From contig JBBANM010000007.1 of assembly GCA_040401995.1 (NCBI GenBank), positions 51,330 through 115,329 on the forward strand: a stretch of 64,000 nt of DNA, in the 5' to 3' direction. Shown here one piece after another: positions 41,972 through 53,100 of this stretch. The stretch comes from Haliscomenobacter sp040401995. Its GTDB lineage: Bacteria; Bacteroidota; Bacteroidia; Chitinophagales; Saprospiraceae. The first letter of the stretch is position 1. Each line of letters begins with the position of its first letter. A program made the translations under genes and the position numbers. The notes under the pieces are model-generated. The model searched no databases. It saw nothing but the letters and a program-made list of their open reading frames with translations, and was not told the origin of the DNA.

Positions 41972-42137
41972 AAAACGCATATTTCAGCAATAAACTTTTC
42001 AACACCTTGCTGTGCAGTTGCAAAGACCATCGATGAACTTAAAAAAGTCCATTAATTCCGTAAATTTACCGGTCAGGGAAAACTTAGAAAGTATTCGGGA
42101 TATTTAATCAACATTTTACAACGAAGTCAGATAAAGT

Positions 42138-43805
42138 ATGAGTTCTTTTTCAAAAAATTTGACAACCAAGGTACAAATCTGGCTCCCTCTTTTATTAGCT
42201 GTTACCTTGGCTTTAGGCATATTAATTGGCGCCCGGCTTCAAACCGCCCCGCCACATATGAAGATCGTTTCCAATCAGTCACCAAGCGATTACACCCTAC
42301 GCCAAGGAAAAATAGAAGAACTGTTGCGCTATATTGATGCCAAATACGTAGACACCATTGACCGTGACAAACTAATCGATGAAGCCATTAATAGCATCAT
42401 TGGTCAATTGGATCCGCATTCTACGTACATACCAGCGTCTTCCCTTCGCGATGTAAACGAACAATTAGAAGGGCGATTCAAAGGCATTGGCGTTGAATTT
42501 TTACTGATTCGCGATACCGTGGTGATTGTTGCGCCAATCGCTGGCGGGCCAGCTGCGCAGATGGGTCTTTTATCGGGCGATAAGATCATTAGCGTTGGTG
42601 ATAGTATGGTGGCTGGAAAAAAAATCACCAATGACCGGATCATCAATTTGATGCGGGGCGAAATCGGCTCGAAAGTAAAAATCGGGGTGTTGCGCGGCAG
42701 GGAAAAAAAGATCCGACAGTTCAATGTTTCCCGACAGGAAATACCCGTCAATAGCATTGATGCTGCTTATCCTTTAAACGAACGCATCGGCTACATCAAG
42801 ATCAGCAAGTTCTCAGCTTCTACCAGTAAAGATTTTATCGCTGCATTACAAACTCTTTCTGAAAAAAACCATATCCGGGATCTAGTCATCGATCTACGCC
42901 AAAACCCTGGCGGGTACATGCAAATGGCGGCAGATATTCTGAGTCAGCTGTTCCCTGAAAAAGGTAAATTGCTTTTTTATACGGAAGGAAGAGCATCCAT
43001 TAAGAGCAAATATACAACCACCGGTAGAGCCTATTTTCCCCTGGATCAAATCACTGTACTCATTGACGAAGGTACTGCTTCAGCCAGCGAGATTTTGGCC
43101 GGCGCCCTACAAGATCAAGATCGTGGTATTGTAATTGGCCGGAGGTCGTTTGGCAAAGGCTTGGTGCAAGAACAATACGACTTAAGCGACGGTTCGGCAC
43201 TTCGACTTACGATGGCGCGCTATTACACCCCTTCTGGTCGATCGATCCAAAAATCATACCGCGACCCCGAAGCTTACGAAGCCGATTTAGAAACCCGTTA
43301 TAAAAGTGGGGAATTTATTTCGGCTGCGAAAATAAAAATTCAAGACTCCACCCATTATTTCACCAGTCGAGGCCGAGTAGTTTTTGGCGGCAGCGGTATT
43401 ATTCCTGATATTTTTGTTCCTTTTGATTCAATTCTTTACAGCTCCTACTACCAAGAGCTGCGTAGGCAAATACCCTCTTTTGCACTCCAATATGCTTTGT
43501 CTCATCAGGATGCATTAAAAAAATACACCCTCCAAGCCTTCAAAAACAATTTCATCACAGACAATGCCTTGCTTGAAAACTTCAAAAAGAGTAGCGAAAA
43601 TGAAGCACTTGCTAAAAACGATCAAGAATGGCTCAAGGTAAAAATGGCGATCAGTCAATATTTCAAAGCCACTTTGGCCAGTGATTTGTTTGGTTCCTCC
43701 GCGTTTTACATGGTTATGAACGACTATGACTCTGCGGTGCAAGCAGCATTGAAAGCGCTAAAAAAAGGAGCGCGCAACCCGTTGACGGAAGTCAGTCTGA
43801 AGTAA
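42138..43805 (+). CDS. S41-family C-terminal processing peptidase (CtpA-like)
   Basis: 555 residues. An N-terminal membrane anchor/signal (IWLPLLLAVTLALGILIGA), a PDZ domain (~95-180: FKGIGVEFLLIRDTVVIVAP, GLLSGDKIISVGDS), then the S41 catalytic domain with the nucleophilic Ser in DEGTASASEILAGALQDQ and the general-base Lys in GRRSFGKGLVQEQ. A C-terminal helical extension of ~150 residues follows. Periplasmic protease that trims C-termini of envelope proteins. Monocistronic. Confidence 0.95.
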   Translation: MSSFSKNLTTKVQIWLPLLLAVTLALGILIGARLQTAPPHMKIVSNQSPSDYTLRQGKIEELLRYIDAKYVDTIDRDKLIDEAINSIIGQLDPHSTYIPASSLRDVNEQLEGRFKGIGVEFLLIRDTVVIVAPIAGGPAAQMGLLSGDKIISVGDSMVAGKKITNDRIINLMRGEIGSKVKIGVLRGREKKIRQFNVSRQEIPVNSIDAAYPLNERIGYIKISKFSASTSKDFIAALQTLSEKNHIRDLVIDLRQNPGGYMQMAADILSQLFPEKGKLLFYTEGRASIKSKYTTTGRAYFPLDQITVLIDEGTASASEILAGALQDQDRGIVIGRRSFGKGLVQEQYDLSDGSALRLTMARYYTPSGRSIQKSYRDPEAYEADLETRYKSGEFISAAKIKIQDSTHYFTSRGRVVFGGSGIIPDIFVPFDSILYSSYYQELRRQIPSFALQYALSHQDALKKYTLQAFKNNFITDNALLENFKKSSENEALAKNDQEWLKVKMAISQYFKATLASDLFGSSAFYMVMNDYDSAVQAALKALKKGARNPLTEVSLK

Positions 43806-43863
43806 AATCTTAAGCATTTTCGGCTTTCAGGTACATCGAGTAAACTGCAACCAGGATCTGTCC

Positions 43864-44469
43864 TTATTCCCGGAGAAACTCCAATTCTTCTTGATCTTCC
43901 AGCAATTTAACCATCACCGAAAGTTCGTCAATGGACTTGTCACCTTGGCGGTATTTTACTACATAATCCACTCTTTGTAAAATTTCTGAGCTGATGCTGC
44001 CAAAATTGACCGGATAATCCATTCCCTCAACATTGGCGGTAGCCATTAACAGCGGTTCATTAACCGCGTGGATAAGTGCTTTAGAAAATTCATCATGGGC
44101 CAGTCGAATGGCCAATTGCCCCCCAGCTGGTACGGCGTTAGTAGGCAGTATCGGGGAATACTCAAAAACGATGGTAAGCGGTCGGGTATGAAAAGCTAAG
44201 AGAGTTTCTAGTCGTGGATGAAGGTATCCGGCGTAATTTCTTAGCATTTCAATAGAATTTACCACCAATTCAAAATTGCTGGCATCCTTTTGGCGTTTAG
44301 CCTCTATTAATTGATCGATGATGGTTGATGAGTTGGGAATACAAGCCACACACCACACAGTATCTGTTGGCAACAAAACTAGTCCTCCTGCGAGGAGCGT
44401 TTTTTGCGCGCCTTCTAAATCGTAATTTAGCACTGTAGGTTTTTCATTCGTAAAAGTCATCTTCATCAT
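43864..44469 (-). CDS. Threonylcarbamoyl-AMP synthase-like protein (Sua5/YciO/YrdC family)
   Basis: 201 residues of the YrdC fold: LAGGLVLLPTDTVWCVACIP at the start and RPLTIVFEYSPILP followed by GGQLAIRLAHDEFSKALI match the L-threonylcarbamoyladenylate synthase family, which makes the TC-AMP used for tRNA t6A37. The Lys/Arg pattern is somewhat divergent (KRQKDAS in place of KxR), so a YciO-like paralogue rather than the main TsaC is possible. Convergent with the protease gene. Confidence 0.85.
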   Translation of the reverse strand: MMKMTFTNEKPTVLNYDLEGAQKTLLAGGLVLLPTDTVWCVACIPNSSTIIDQLIEAKRQKDASNFELVVNSIEMLRNYAGYLHPRLETLLAFHTRPLTIVFEYSPILPTNAVPAGGQLAIRLAHDEFSKALIHAVNEPLLMATANVEGMDYPVNFGSISSEILQRVDYVVKYRQGDKSIDELSVMVKLLEDQEELEFLRE

Positions 44470-44643
44470 CCACTGGATTTTTTTAAAACATTTGAGCTTA
44501 AACCAGTTATTTACCCCTGATTAGTGATTGCAGATTGTATATTCGACTAATAATAGGGTCTTTTAATATTTCAGGTGTTTTGGGAGTTTTGAGGGGTAGT
44601 ATTTGGAACTTTTTTCTTCATTAAATTAGAAGCTTAGCAGAAT

Positions 44644-46953
44644 ATGGTACATCCTTGGTTTCAGCAAGCCCTTTTAGGGTTGAAAGCCCTGAAAACGCAT
44701 TCAAGCAAACGATTATTGTTTGCATACTGCTGGATTTTACTGTTCGTCCTAACTGGGCAATCTTTGTTAGCCAACCACATTATTGGAGGGCAAATTACTT
44801 ATCAGTGCATTGGGTTTGTAAAAAACGACCCGACCTCCAATGCGCGAACCTATCGAATCACCCTTAAGGTATACCGCGATTGCGCCAAAGGCAACCCTGG
44901 TTTTGATTCACAAGATGGGTTTCCGGCAGCAACAGTGACCATATACGGTGGCAAGGCTAGTCAAAGCTTCACATTAAACAAACCAGATACAGTGGGCGTA
45001 AAACCTGTTTCGGGCTCGTGTTTGGTGGCTCCGCCAAACATTTGCGTTCAGGAAGCCACTTATATTTTTGACGTTGATTTGGACATCATTGCCAATAGTT
45101 ATTTTGTGACCTACCAACGTTGTTGTCGAAACAACACCATTACCAACATCAACAACCCGACAAATGTTGGGGCAACCTTTACCGTAGAGATCACCGCTGA
45201 TGCACAAAATTCTTGCAACAAAAGTCCGCAATTCAAAAATTTCCCTCCGTCTATATTGTGTGCTGGAACACAATTTTCATTGGATCAAGCCGGTACCGAT
45301 GCCGATGGAGACTCATTAGCCTATGCATTTTGCACACCATTCACTGGAGGAGGCGCACCCGATGGTACTTGCCCAACCTGTGCAACTCCTGACCCCGACT
45401 TACCGCCTCCTTATACTCCCGTCCCCTTCAAAAACACCTTTTCGTTAGATTTTCCATTAGGTAAAAGCGCAACCTTTAATATTGATGCTAAGACTGGATT
45501 GCTTACCGGTATTCCGCTACTACAAGGACAATATGCTGTAGGTTTCTGCATCAGCGAATACCGCAAAGGGAAGCTACTTTCCGTGGTCCGACGTGATTTT
45601 CAATTGAATGTGGCTACTTGTGAAAAAATACTAGACGCCAAAATCAAATCGGATAGCACCACCGCAAATGGCGATTTCTTTGTCAAATCTTGTACCAGCA
45701 CCTTGCTCGATCTTGTTAATGCCAGCTTAGGAAATGACCAAATCAAATCTTACAAGTGGGAATTCAATGTCAATGGCGCAGTTCGCACTTTCGATACCAA
45801 AGATGTAAAAATAGATTTTGGTCAACCGGGTAGTTATACTGGTAACCTGATCCTCAACCCAGGTACCGTTTGCACCGACACGGCCAGCATCGCGGTCCGT
45901 ATTTCGCCTACTTTGGATGCGCGTTTTGCAGCAGTTTATGATAGCTGCGCAACTGGCGCCGTTCAGTTCAACGATCAATCTAGCTCGCAAGGAGGAACGG
46001 TAACGCGCTGGAACTGGAATTTTGGCGATGCTGCCACTTCTGTGCAAACTAGTCCAAACCACCAGTTTGCTCTAGCTGGCAATTACAAAACAAAATTGCA
46101 AGTGTTTGATGCCTTAGGTTGTACCGATACCTTTACCCGGCAAATCAATTATTTTCCCATACCGCCTTTGGTGGATGTGCGCCCCAGTTTACTACAAGGT
46201 TGTACGCCATTGGCCGTGAATTTTGCAGCCCCTTTTGCTGCTAATTTTGGCAACGCTCCCTATAAATTGACCTGGAACTTTGGTGACGGAAGTTCGGGTA
46301 ACATTTTGACACCTTCGCATACATACGCGAAAGCTGGAAGTTTTACGCCTACTTTGAGCTTGTTGGCGCCAAATGGCTGTACTCGAGCTTCAATTGCCGG
46401 CACTCCTATCGTGGTTACGAACTCCCCGCAAGCCAAGTTCATTTTTGCGCCTGAAAAAATCAACAGCCAAAAACCGGATGTTACTTTTACCGATCAATCA
46501 GTAGATGCAGTGAAGTGGAGCTGGAATTTTGGCGGCGCCGGCGTTTCAAGCGAGCAGAATCCGATGTTTACATTCCCACAAGTGGGCAAAGTGCGGGTTA
46601 AGCTGCAAGTGGCAAATATTGCCGGTTGTATCGACACCACCACCCAGGAGCTCAATATTGAGTCGATCATCGCTTTTTATGTACCAAACGTCTTTTCGCC
46701 AAACGGCGACAATATCAACGATGAATTTCGAGGACTAGGTAATATCTTAGGCGTTAGTAATTTCAGAATGGCCATCTACGATCGTTGGGGCAGCTTGATT
46801 TACCTGACAGAGAATCCTACTGCAACCTGGAACGGCAAATTGGGTAATACTGGATCAGACGCGAATGAAGGCGTGTACCTGTATAAAATTTCGTTCAAAA
46901 AACTAGATGGGCAATTAGAACTACTGCAAGGTACGGTTACATTGGTGCGTTGA
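44644..46953 (+). CDS. Secreted PKD-repeat protein with T9SS type B (gliding-motility-associated) C-terminal domain, paralogue 1
   Basis: 769 residues. A signal segment (LFAYCWILLFVLTGQSLLAN) precedes HIIGGQITYQCIG. It has a Cys-rich N-terminal half (QRCCRNNTITNINNPTNVGA), at least three PKD-type domains (WNWNFGDAAT, LTWNFGDGSS, WSWNFGGAG) and a CHU_C/type B sorting domain (IAFYVPNVFSPNGDNINDEF, IYDRWGSLIY, GTVTLVR). Exported by the type IX system to the cell surface, where such proteins act as adhesins or motility-associated factors. It is a clear paralogue of the next gene, 77 bp downstream. Confidence 0.93.
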   Translation: MVHPWFQQALLGLKALKTHSSKRLLFAYCWILLFVLTGQSLLANHIIGGQITYQCIGFVKNDPTSNARTYRITLKVYRDCAKGNPGFDSQDGFPAATVTIYGGKASQSFTLNKPDTVGVKPVSGSCLVAPPNICVQEATYIFDVDLDIIANSYFVTYQRCCRNNTITNINNPTNVGATFTVEITADAQNSCNKSPQFKNFPPSILCAGTQFSLDQAGTDADGDSLAYAFCTPFTGGGAPDGTCPTCATPDPDLPPPYTPVPFKNTFSLDFPLGKSATFNIDAKTGLLTGIPLLQGQYAVGFCISEYRKGKLLSVVRRDFQLNVATCEKILDAKIKSDSTTANGDFFVKSCTSTLLDLVNASLGNDQIKSYKWEFNVNGAVRTFDTKDVKIDFGQPGSYTGNLILNPGTVCTDTASIAVRISPTLDARFAAVYDSCATGAVQFNDQSSSQGGTVTRWNWNFGDAATSVQTSPNHQFALAGNYKTKLQVFDALGCTDTFTRQINYFPIPPLVDVRPSLLQGCTPLAVNFAAPFAANFGNAPYKLTWNFGDGSSGNILTPSHTYAKAGSFTPTLSLLAPNGCTRASIAGTPIVVTNSPQAKFIFAPEKINSQKPDVTFTDQSVDAVKWSWNFGGAGVSSEQNPMFTFPQVGKVRVKLQVANIAGCIDTTTQELNIESIIAFYVPNVFSPNGDNINDEFRGLGNILGVSNFRMAIYDRWGSLIYLTENPTATWNGKLGNTGSDANEGVYLYKISFKKLDGQLELLQGTVTLVR

Positions 46954-47030
46954 CAACCAACTACCAGCCCATATTTTTAATCCTTGAAGTCTGTTGTTTT
47001 TAAAGATAATAGCTGTCTTAATTTGTCGCC

Positions 47031-49277
47031 ATGAGAAGACTTTGGATCTTGTTTTTGCTCCTCACACCCATATTGGCCGAAGCCCGGCACATTATTGGGG
47101 GATCAATAACTTACCGCTTTATTGGAAACGGCGACTATGAATTTACACTAAAAGTATACCGCGATTGCAATAGCCCTGGTGGCGCATTATTAGATCCTTT
47201 GGCATCTATTGGGATCTACCAATGTCCGGAAGGGGGATGTGTCAACTTAACGCAAGCCAATGTTTTTAGACAATTACGGGTACCTCTAGGTTCTCGTAGA
47301 AATGTAGCTCAACCCAATTACCCTTGTTTAATCCCGCCAGATGTATGTGTGGAAGAAGGTATCTATATTTTTAAACTGAGCACATATGGCATTCGTTTGC
47401 CATTGTCAAATGCTAGCTACCACATTTCTTACCAGCGTTGTTGTCGAAATCGTACCATTTCAAATTTAGTCAATCCATTGACACTGGGGGCAACGTATAC
47501 TGTTGAAATCACACCCGAGGCACAACGTTTGGGGAATAGCAGTCCTTCTTTTAACAATTTTCCGCCTACCGTGATTTGTGCCGACGCATTGTTGAATTAT
47601 GACCATCGTGCCGTAGATCCTGATGGAGATATTCTTCAATACGAGCTTTGCGCGCCGCTGGATGGCGGAGGTATGATTACCGAAGGTCAAGTATTTTCTT
47701 GTTTGGGCGCCTCCCCTACCCCTGCTTGCCCGCCTCCTTATAATCGGGTTCCTTTTCTTTCACCCCTTTATAGTGCTACCGCTCCACTTCCTGGTGAGCC
47801 TAATTTTTCTATCAACTCAAATACGGGCATGATCACCGGCAAACCAAACCTTATCGGCCAGTTTGTGGTAGGCGTATGTGTTTCCGAATACCGCAATGGG
47901 GTCTTGCTCAGTAGGATTTTCCGCGATTTTCAGTTCAATGTGGCCAGTTGCGATCCAAAACTGGTAGCAGACATTAAGGAAGACGTGAAATTGGCTGATC
48001 GCAATTATGAAATCAATGCCTGTGGTCGCACCGAGATCAAGTTCATCAACGAGAGTTTTCCTCGTTCATTCATCTCGGTTTATAAATGGGAGTTTGGCAT
48101 CAAAGGAAAAAAACAGGAGTTTACCGATTGGGAGCCAACCATCACTTTTCCGGGGATTGGGAAATACAAAGGTCAATTATTGCTCAATCCAGGTACGGAA
48201 TGTGGGGATACTGCCGATATTACCGTCAACATCTATCCAGATCTAAAAGCTGATTTTACTTATCAATACGATACATGTAAAGCCGCGCCCGTTCAATTTA
48301 CCGACAAATCTGTATCGGGCGGGAAATACATTACCAATTGGAAATGGGATTTTGGCGACGGAAAAAAGGGTACAACCCAAAACCCGGCGCATACTTACCG
48401 ATCAGCGGGAAAAATACCCGTATCGCTTACGGTGCGGGATACCAACCGCTGTGTAGAAACGGTAAGTAAAGTACTGAGTTATTTTCCTGTTCCCGCGCTC
48501 ATCGTCATCGCCCCATCCACTTTTGATGGTTGTGTGCCTGATAATGTAAAATTCACCAACCTATCCTTTCCTATTGATTCAACTTACAAAATCAATTGGA
48601 ATTTTGGAGATGGTGGAAAGAGTAAGGAAATTAGTCCTATCCACCGCTATACTTCGCCGGGTTTATTTACGGTTACCGTTGACATCACCTCTCCGATTGG
48701 TTGTAGTACCGATACGTTGTTCAATAATTTGATCCGCATGCGCCCCACCCCCACTGCCGGATTTACTTTTTCTCCTGAAAAGCCGTCAACAATTGAGCCC
48801 AAAGTCACCTTTTTAGATCAATCCATTGACGCCACCAGCGTTTTTTGGCGGTTTAGTAATGGTCAGACCTTCCGGGATCGTACTTTTTCCTATATTTTTC
48901 AAGATACCGGAAGGGTAAAGGTGGAGCAATTGGTCATCAATAATGTGGGTTGTCGGGATAGTACGTTTAAAATCATCGACATCGTACCCGAGATTCGTTA
49001 TTTTATTCCCAATGCTTTCACCCCCAATGCCGATGCAGTAAACGATGAATTTCGGGGGGTGGGCATTATGGATGGCGCTCGTAATTTCAACATGGGCATC
49101 TGGAACCGCTGGGGGGAGCTGGTTTTTCAAACCAAAAATCCTTTTGAAGGCTGGAATGGTCGCAAATTCAATGCGGGTCAAGATGCACCCAATGGCGTTT
49201 ACGTTGTTCTGGTGAATTATCTTGGGCCGCGTGGAGAGCCCAATGAAATTAGAGGTTTTGTTACTTTACTGCGCTAA
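47031..49277 (+). CDS. Secreted PKD-repeat protein with T9SS type B C-terminal domain, paralogue 2
   Basis: 748 residues with the same layout as the preceding gene: signal peptide (LWILFLLLTPILAEA), RHIIGGSITYRFIG, a QRCCRNRTISNLVNPLTLGA block, PKD domains (WKWDFGDGKK, INWNFGDGGK) and the type B tail (IRYFIPNAFTPNADAVNDEF, IWNRWGELVF, GFVTLLR). The shared N-terminal block shows the pair arose by tandem duplication. Probably co-transcribed with paralogue 1. Confidence 0.93.
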   Translation: MRRLWILFLLLTPILAEARHIIGGSITYRFIGNGDYEFTLKVYRDCNSPGGALLDPLASIGIYQCPEGGCVNLTQANVFRQLRVPLGSRRNVAQPNYPCLIPPDVCVEEGIYIFKLSTYGIRLPLSNASYHISYQRCCRNRTISNLVNPLTLGATYTVEITPEAQRLGNSSPSFNNFPPTVICADALLNYDHRAVDPDGDILQYELCAPLDGGGMITEGQVFSCLGASPTPACPPPYNRVPFLSPLYSATAPLPGEPNFSINSNTGMITGKPNLIGQFVVGVCVSEYRNGVLLSRIFRDFQFNVASCDPKLVADIKEDVKLADRNYEINACGRTEIKFINESFPRSFISVYKWEFGIKGKKQEFTDWEPTITFPGIGKYKGQLLLNPGTECGDTADITVNIYPDLKADFTYQYDTCKAAPVQFTDKSVSGGKYITNWKWDFGDGKKGTTQNPAHTYRSAGKIPVSLTVRDTNRCVETVSKVLSYFPVPALIVIAPSTFDGCVPDNVKFTNLSFPIDSTYKINWNFGDGGKSKEISPIHRYTSPGLFTVTVDITSPIGCSTDTLFNNLIRMRPTPTAGFTFSPEKPSTIEPKVTFLDQSIDATSVFWRFSNGQTFRDRTFSYIFQDTGRVKVEQLVINNVGCRDSTFKIIDIVPEIRYFIPNAFTPNADAVNDEFRGVGIMDGARNFNMGIWNRWGELVFQTKNPFEGWNGRKFNAGQDAPNGVYVVLVNYLGPRGEPNEIRGFVTLLR

Positions 49278-49366
49278 AAATCTTTTTGAAAGATCAATAG
49301 ACTACTTACTTTTAGAGCTTGATAGAATTCTAACTTAGAGTTTGTTTGGATTTTTAAACTCAGATT

Positions 49367-49396
49367 TTTGTTTTTACCAAAAAAAAATTACCTTTG
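49367..49396 (+). promoter_or_regulatory. rplS promoter
   Basis: TTTG (49367-49370), 18-bp spacer, TACCTTTG (49389-49396) matches TAnnTTTG, ~43 bp upstream of the rplS ATG. rplS is thus transcribed independently of the secreted-protein genes before it. Confidence 0.65.
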
Positions 49397-49438
49397 CACG
49401 GCTATTTAGGAATGGTATACATTTAAATTTTCCGAACA

Positions 49439-49816
49439 ATGGATGCGATTAAATTCGTTCATGAACAAATGACACCGGTACGTGCGGATCTTCCCACATT
49501 TCGTCCGGGTGACAATATCGTGGTTAACTATAAGATTGTCGAAGGTGATAAAGAGCGTATTCAGGCTTATCGCGGTGATGTTATTCAAATCAAAGGTGAT
49601 GGTGCTACCAAGACCTTTACGGTAAGAAAAATATCCAATGGCGTAGGCGTTGAACGTATCTTCCCTTTTGCTTCCCCTGGTATCGTTGAGATCCAAGTAA
49701 CCAAACGCGGTAAAGTACGTCGTGCTAAATTATTCTACTTGCGTAGCCTCGTAGGTAAGAAAGCACGCATCAAAGAACGTAAAATCCAAAGAGCAGTTAG
49801 CGCTGTTAAAGGATAG
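49439..49816 (+). CDS. rplS: 50S ribosomal protein L19
   Basis: 125 residues: FRPGDNIVVNYKIVEGDKER, IQAYRGDVIQIKG, TFTVRKISNGVGVERIFP and KLFYLRSLVGKKARIKE are conserved L19 signatures. L19 sits at the 30S-50S interface. It is separated here from its common partners trmD and rimM. Own promoter and strong terminator. Confidence 0.97.
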   Translation: MDAIKFVHEQMTPVRADLPTFRPGDNIVVNYKIVEGDKERIQAYRGDVIQIKGDGATKTFTVRKISNGVGVERIFPFASPGIVEIQVTKRGKVRRAKLFYLRSLVGKKARIKERKIQRAVSAVKG

Positions 49817-49832
49817 GATTTTTTTTGAGCAT

Positions 49833-49872
49833 AAAAAAGGTCTGGTAGGGTTTTCCTTACCAGACCTTTTTT
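49833..49872 (+). terminator. rplS terminator
   Basis: AAAAAAGGTCTGGTA (49833-49847) and TACCAGACCTTTTTT (49858-49872), a perfect 15-bp stem ending in a T-tract. Confidence 0.9.
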
Positions 49873-49924
49873 GTTTTAACGCGACCCCAGAATTTAATTC
49901 CTGAATAATCAGCTGATTACCGTC

Positions 49925-50035
49925 AAATTCCGAAGGGATTATATGTTTTATGCCAAGGATAAACATATAATCCCTTCAGGATTTGGACAATACCGGTACT
50001 ATACGCTATAAACATACATTCCCTTCGGGAATCAC
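49925..50035. repeat. Family D repeat (CCCGAAGGGAT type), copy 1
   Basis: CCGAAGGGATTATATGTTT and AAACATATAATCCCTTCAGG form a long stem. It is followed by a CATACATTCCCTTCGGGAAT segment. A fuller copy is at 63786-63946. Non-coding; together with two terminators it fills 49817-50158. Confidence 0.65.
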
Positions 50036-50100
50036 AGAACTCACGGTTTTTTAAGTAGTTCATGATTTTTCTCCATTTTAAAACGTCCTCTTTATTCAAA

Positions 50101-50137
50101 AAAAAATACCAACCGGGAAAGCCGATTGGTATTTTTT
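50101..50137 (-). terminator. Terminator of the 1918-residue repeat protein gene
   Basis: AAAAAATACCAA (50101-50112) pairs with TTGGTATTTTTT (50126-50137); the A-tract is a T-tract on the minus strand. It lies 22 bp past the stop codon. Confidence 0.8.
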
Positions 50138-50158
50138 TTATAAACAAAAAGCTCGATA

Positions 50159-53100
50159 TCAATACTGTATTTTCAACAGTTTCAATGTTCCTTGGGCATT
50201 TGCGTTTTGCAAACGCAACAAATACCAACCTGGAGTAACGTCATTCAACTCCATGCGTACTTGATTTTCGCCTTCTACCATTTGCAGTGGAATGCGTTTT
50301 ACCAAGGCACCAGTAGCGTGGTACAGCAACAGTTCAGCAGTTGCTCCTTGTGAGGCAACTCCCCAATTGAAAGTCACCAACACTTCGCTGATCGCGGGGT
50401 TTGGAGCTGCTTTGAGATCAACTACGCCGTTTATTGACGGTTGTTGTGTAGCCGTCGTTATCGGGGCAGTTATCGCCTGGATTTGCTCGCCGCCGTTCAC
50501 GGCATTCGCTACCGTTACCCGGATAAAATTGGTAGATAACGCAAAACAGTTGGTCGCTAAGGAACCTAATTCCGCACTTTGACCAACCACAGCAGTTAAA
50601 ACCCCGGTATAAGACAGCCCCCATACGCGATAGCTTCCTACTGGCGCTTTTTCAAAGTCAAAACTATCAATCGCCACAATGTATTTGATGACATTTTGGT
50701 TATCGGTAATCAAATAACGGTAAGGCGCATTTTTAGCCGCATTTTGCCGTACAAACCTTATAAAATCAGCTTTGTTATCTCCTTTGACGGTGCTTACCGA
50801 AGTTTGCCCGGTTCGCGTAGCTATGGTTCCTCCTTTGGCAGCTTCTGCTACAACGGTGATATAATTCGCGGAAAGGTCATAACAGCCACTGCTAAGTGCG
50901 TTGGCAAAAATGTCAAAACCAAACTGGGCAGTGTAATCACCCGTATAAGATATCCCCCAAATGCGGTAAATACCTGGAGCAGAGCGACCAAAATCGATTA
51001 AGGCGTTTTGAACATCGGGAAACAAGACCTTATTTTTATCGTCGGTGATCAAAATGCGGTAATTGGCACTGATGGTTTGGTCGGGTGAGAAAACCGTAAC
51101 CACATCCGAAATGGTATCGCCAGGACAAGTGTAGTAAATGCTATCGCCTTCCGGAGTTGAAAGACGCCCGCCATCTACTATCGTTGCACGTTCAACCCGA
51201 ATGCTGTTGTCCGCTACGATAAAACAGTTAGTTGCTAAGCTATCAGCGGGAAATACCTTACCTACTTCAGCTCGGAGTTTGCCGGTATAAGAAACGCCGG
51301 TAATGATGTACAAGCCTTCATTTTGAGGTCCAAAATCAATTTTACTGTTTTTAGAAATTTGCTTCACGATACCATTGACATCAGTCAAGATATAGGCAAA
51401 CCCAGCTTTTGATTTGGAAGTCGTTTTAAGCTCCAATTGCGTTTGTCCGCGACGTAGGCAATAGCGTAGGTTCGTTTCTCCTGCTAGCGTAGAAATCTTA
51501 CCACCACTTGGGATTTCACGGAAAATAGTAATAAAGTTATCGGATAGATTCCAACAGCCATCTGAAGCCGTTGCCGTAGTAATGTTTTGTCCTGCTGCTA
51601 GTCGGTAATTACCAGAGAAGGAAACTCCCCATACGCGCAACTCTTTGAAACCGACATTTTCAAAACTTTGAAGAACACCGTTAATGGTGCTCAATACCTG
51701 ATTTGCAGTATTGGTAATCACGTATCGATAACCCGCATCTGCCGATTGAGACGTATTGAAAAAAGCAATGATATCATCTTTCCCGTCGCCAGGGCATACG
51801 TAAACTGAATCGCCAGGAAACTCAGTAAACACTTTTGCGCCATCAATGGAAGTCCGGGTAATGGTTACAAAATTATCGGTAAGGCTAAAACAATCGGAAG
51901 AAAGGATCTGATTCTTAATGGATGAACCATTTTTAAGATTCAAAATGCCCGTATAAACCAACCCATAAACCTTGAGCGCATTACGCCCTTGTATTTTATC
52001 CAAGTCAACCTTATTGGTATCCCGTGCAGCAAACAGCAATTCATCCTTTTCATTGGTCACTAAGAACGCTTTTTTATTCGGAGTTGCTCCATTAAGACTC
52101 AAGGTAACTACATCTGGGATGCCATCGCCTGAACAGAAGTTAGCTGGCAATGCAGAAGTAGATATTGATCCTGCCTTGGGTATTAAGTTGATGACATCTA
52201 CAAAATTGGTCGTCAAGGCAAAACAAGAGGTAGCAAGCGTTGTACCAATTGCCGATTTACCAACTACATTGGCCGATAAATCACCATTGAAAACCAAGCC
52301 CCAAATCCGGTAACGACCAGGCGCAATGGTATCGAATTCAAAGGTGGGGTTTTGTACAACCCGACGAATGATATTGCTGGAGTCCGTCAGTACGTAGCCA
52401 ATTTGCCCTTGATCAGATCCTTTAATTTGAACAAAGACATTATCTGGTCGGCCGTTATTCGGACAACTGATAACTTGATTCGCTAATTTATCGGTAGAAA
52501 TCAAACCGCCTTTTGGCAATTGTCTTTGAATGGTGACAAAATTCTGTGAGAGCGCCCAGCAATCGTCCGACAACTTATCAATCGCGGCATTCTGTCCTAC
52601 TTGAGCAAGTAGTTTTCCGCCATAAGACAAACTCCATACCCTGTACAAACCAGCAGGGTAGTTTCTCAAACTTACGGTGTCGTTGGGGGCAATGGCTAGA
52701 ATTTTATTGGCGGTATCCGTAACAAGATATACAAAAGCAGAGCCTACACCCAACCCGCGTAGAAACCTCACTGTTCCTGATTCGCCGGGGCACTGGGTTA
52801 TATTTGTTCCGCCGGTATTTACCCGTATCAATCCGCCTTGGAATGGCGCTCGGATCAGGGTGCCAAAATTAGTGGACAAGCTGTAACAGTTTGAAGAAAG
52901 TACGCTGTTTGTAGCAGAGCCTCCGGTTGTAATATTGAGCGATCCGGTATAAGACAATCCCCAAATACGGATAGTGTCTTCGTTAATGGTTTCAAAATTG
53001 AATGTTGAAGCCGTTGAAGAACCTAAAATCCGGTTTTTTGAATCGGTGAATACATAAGTAAACTGACCGGCCGCGGCGCCCTGACTTTGATAAGTTACTA

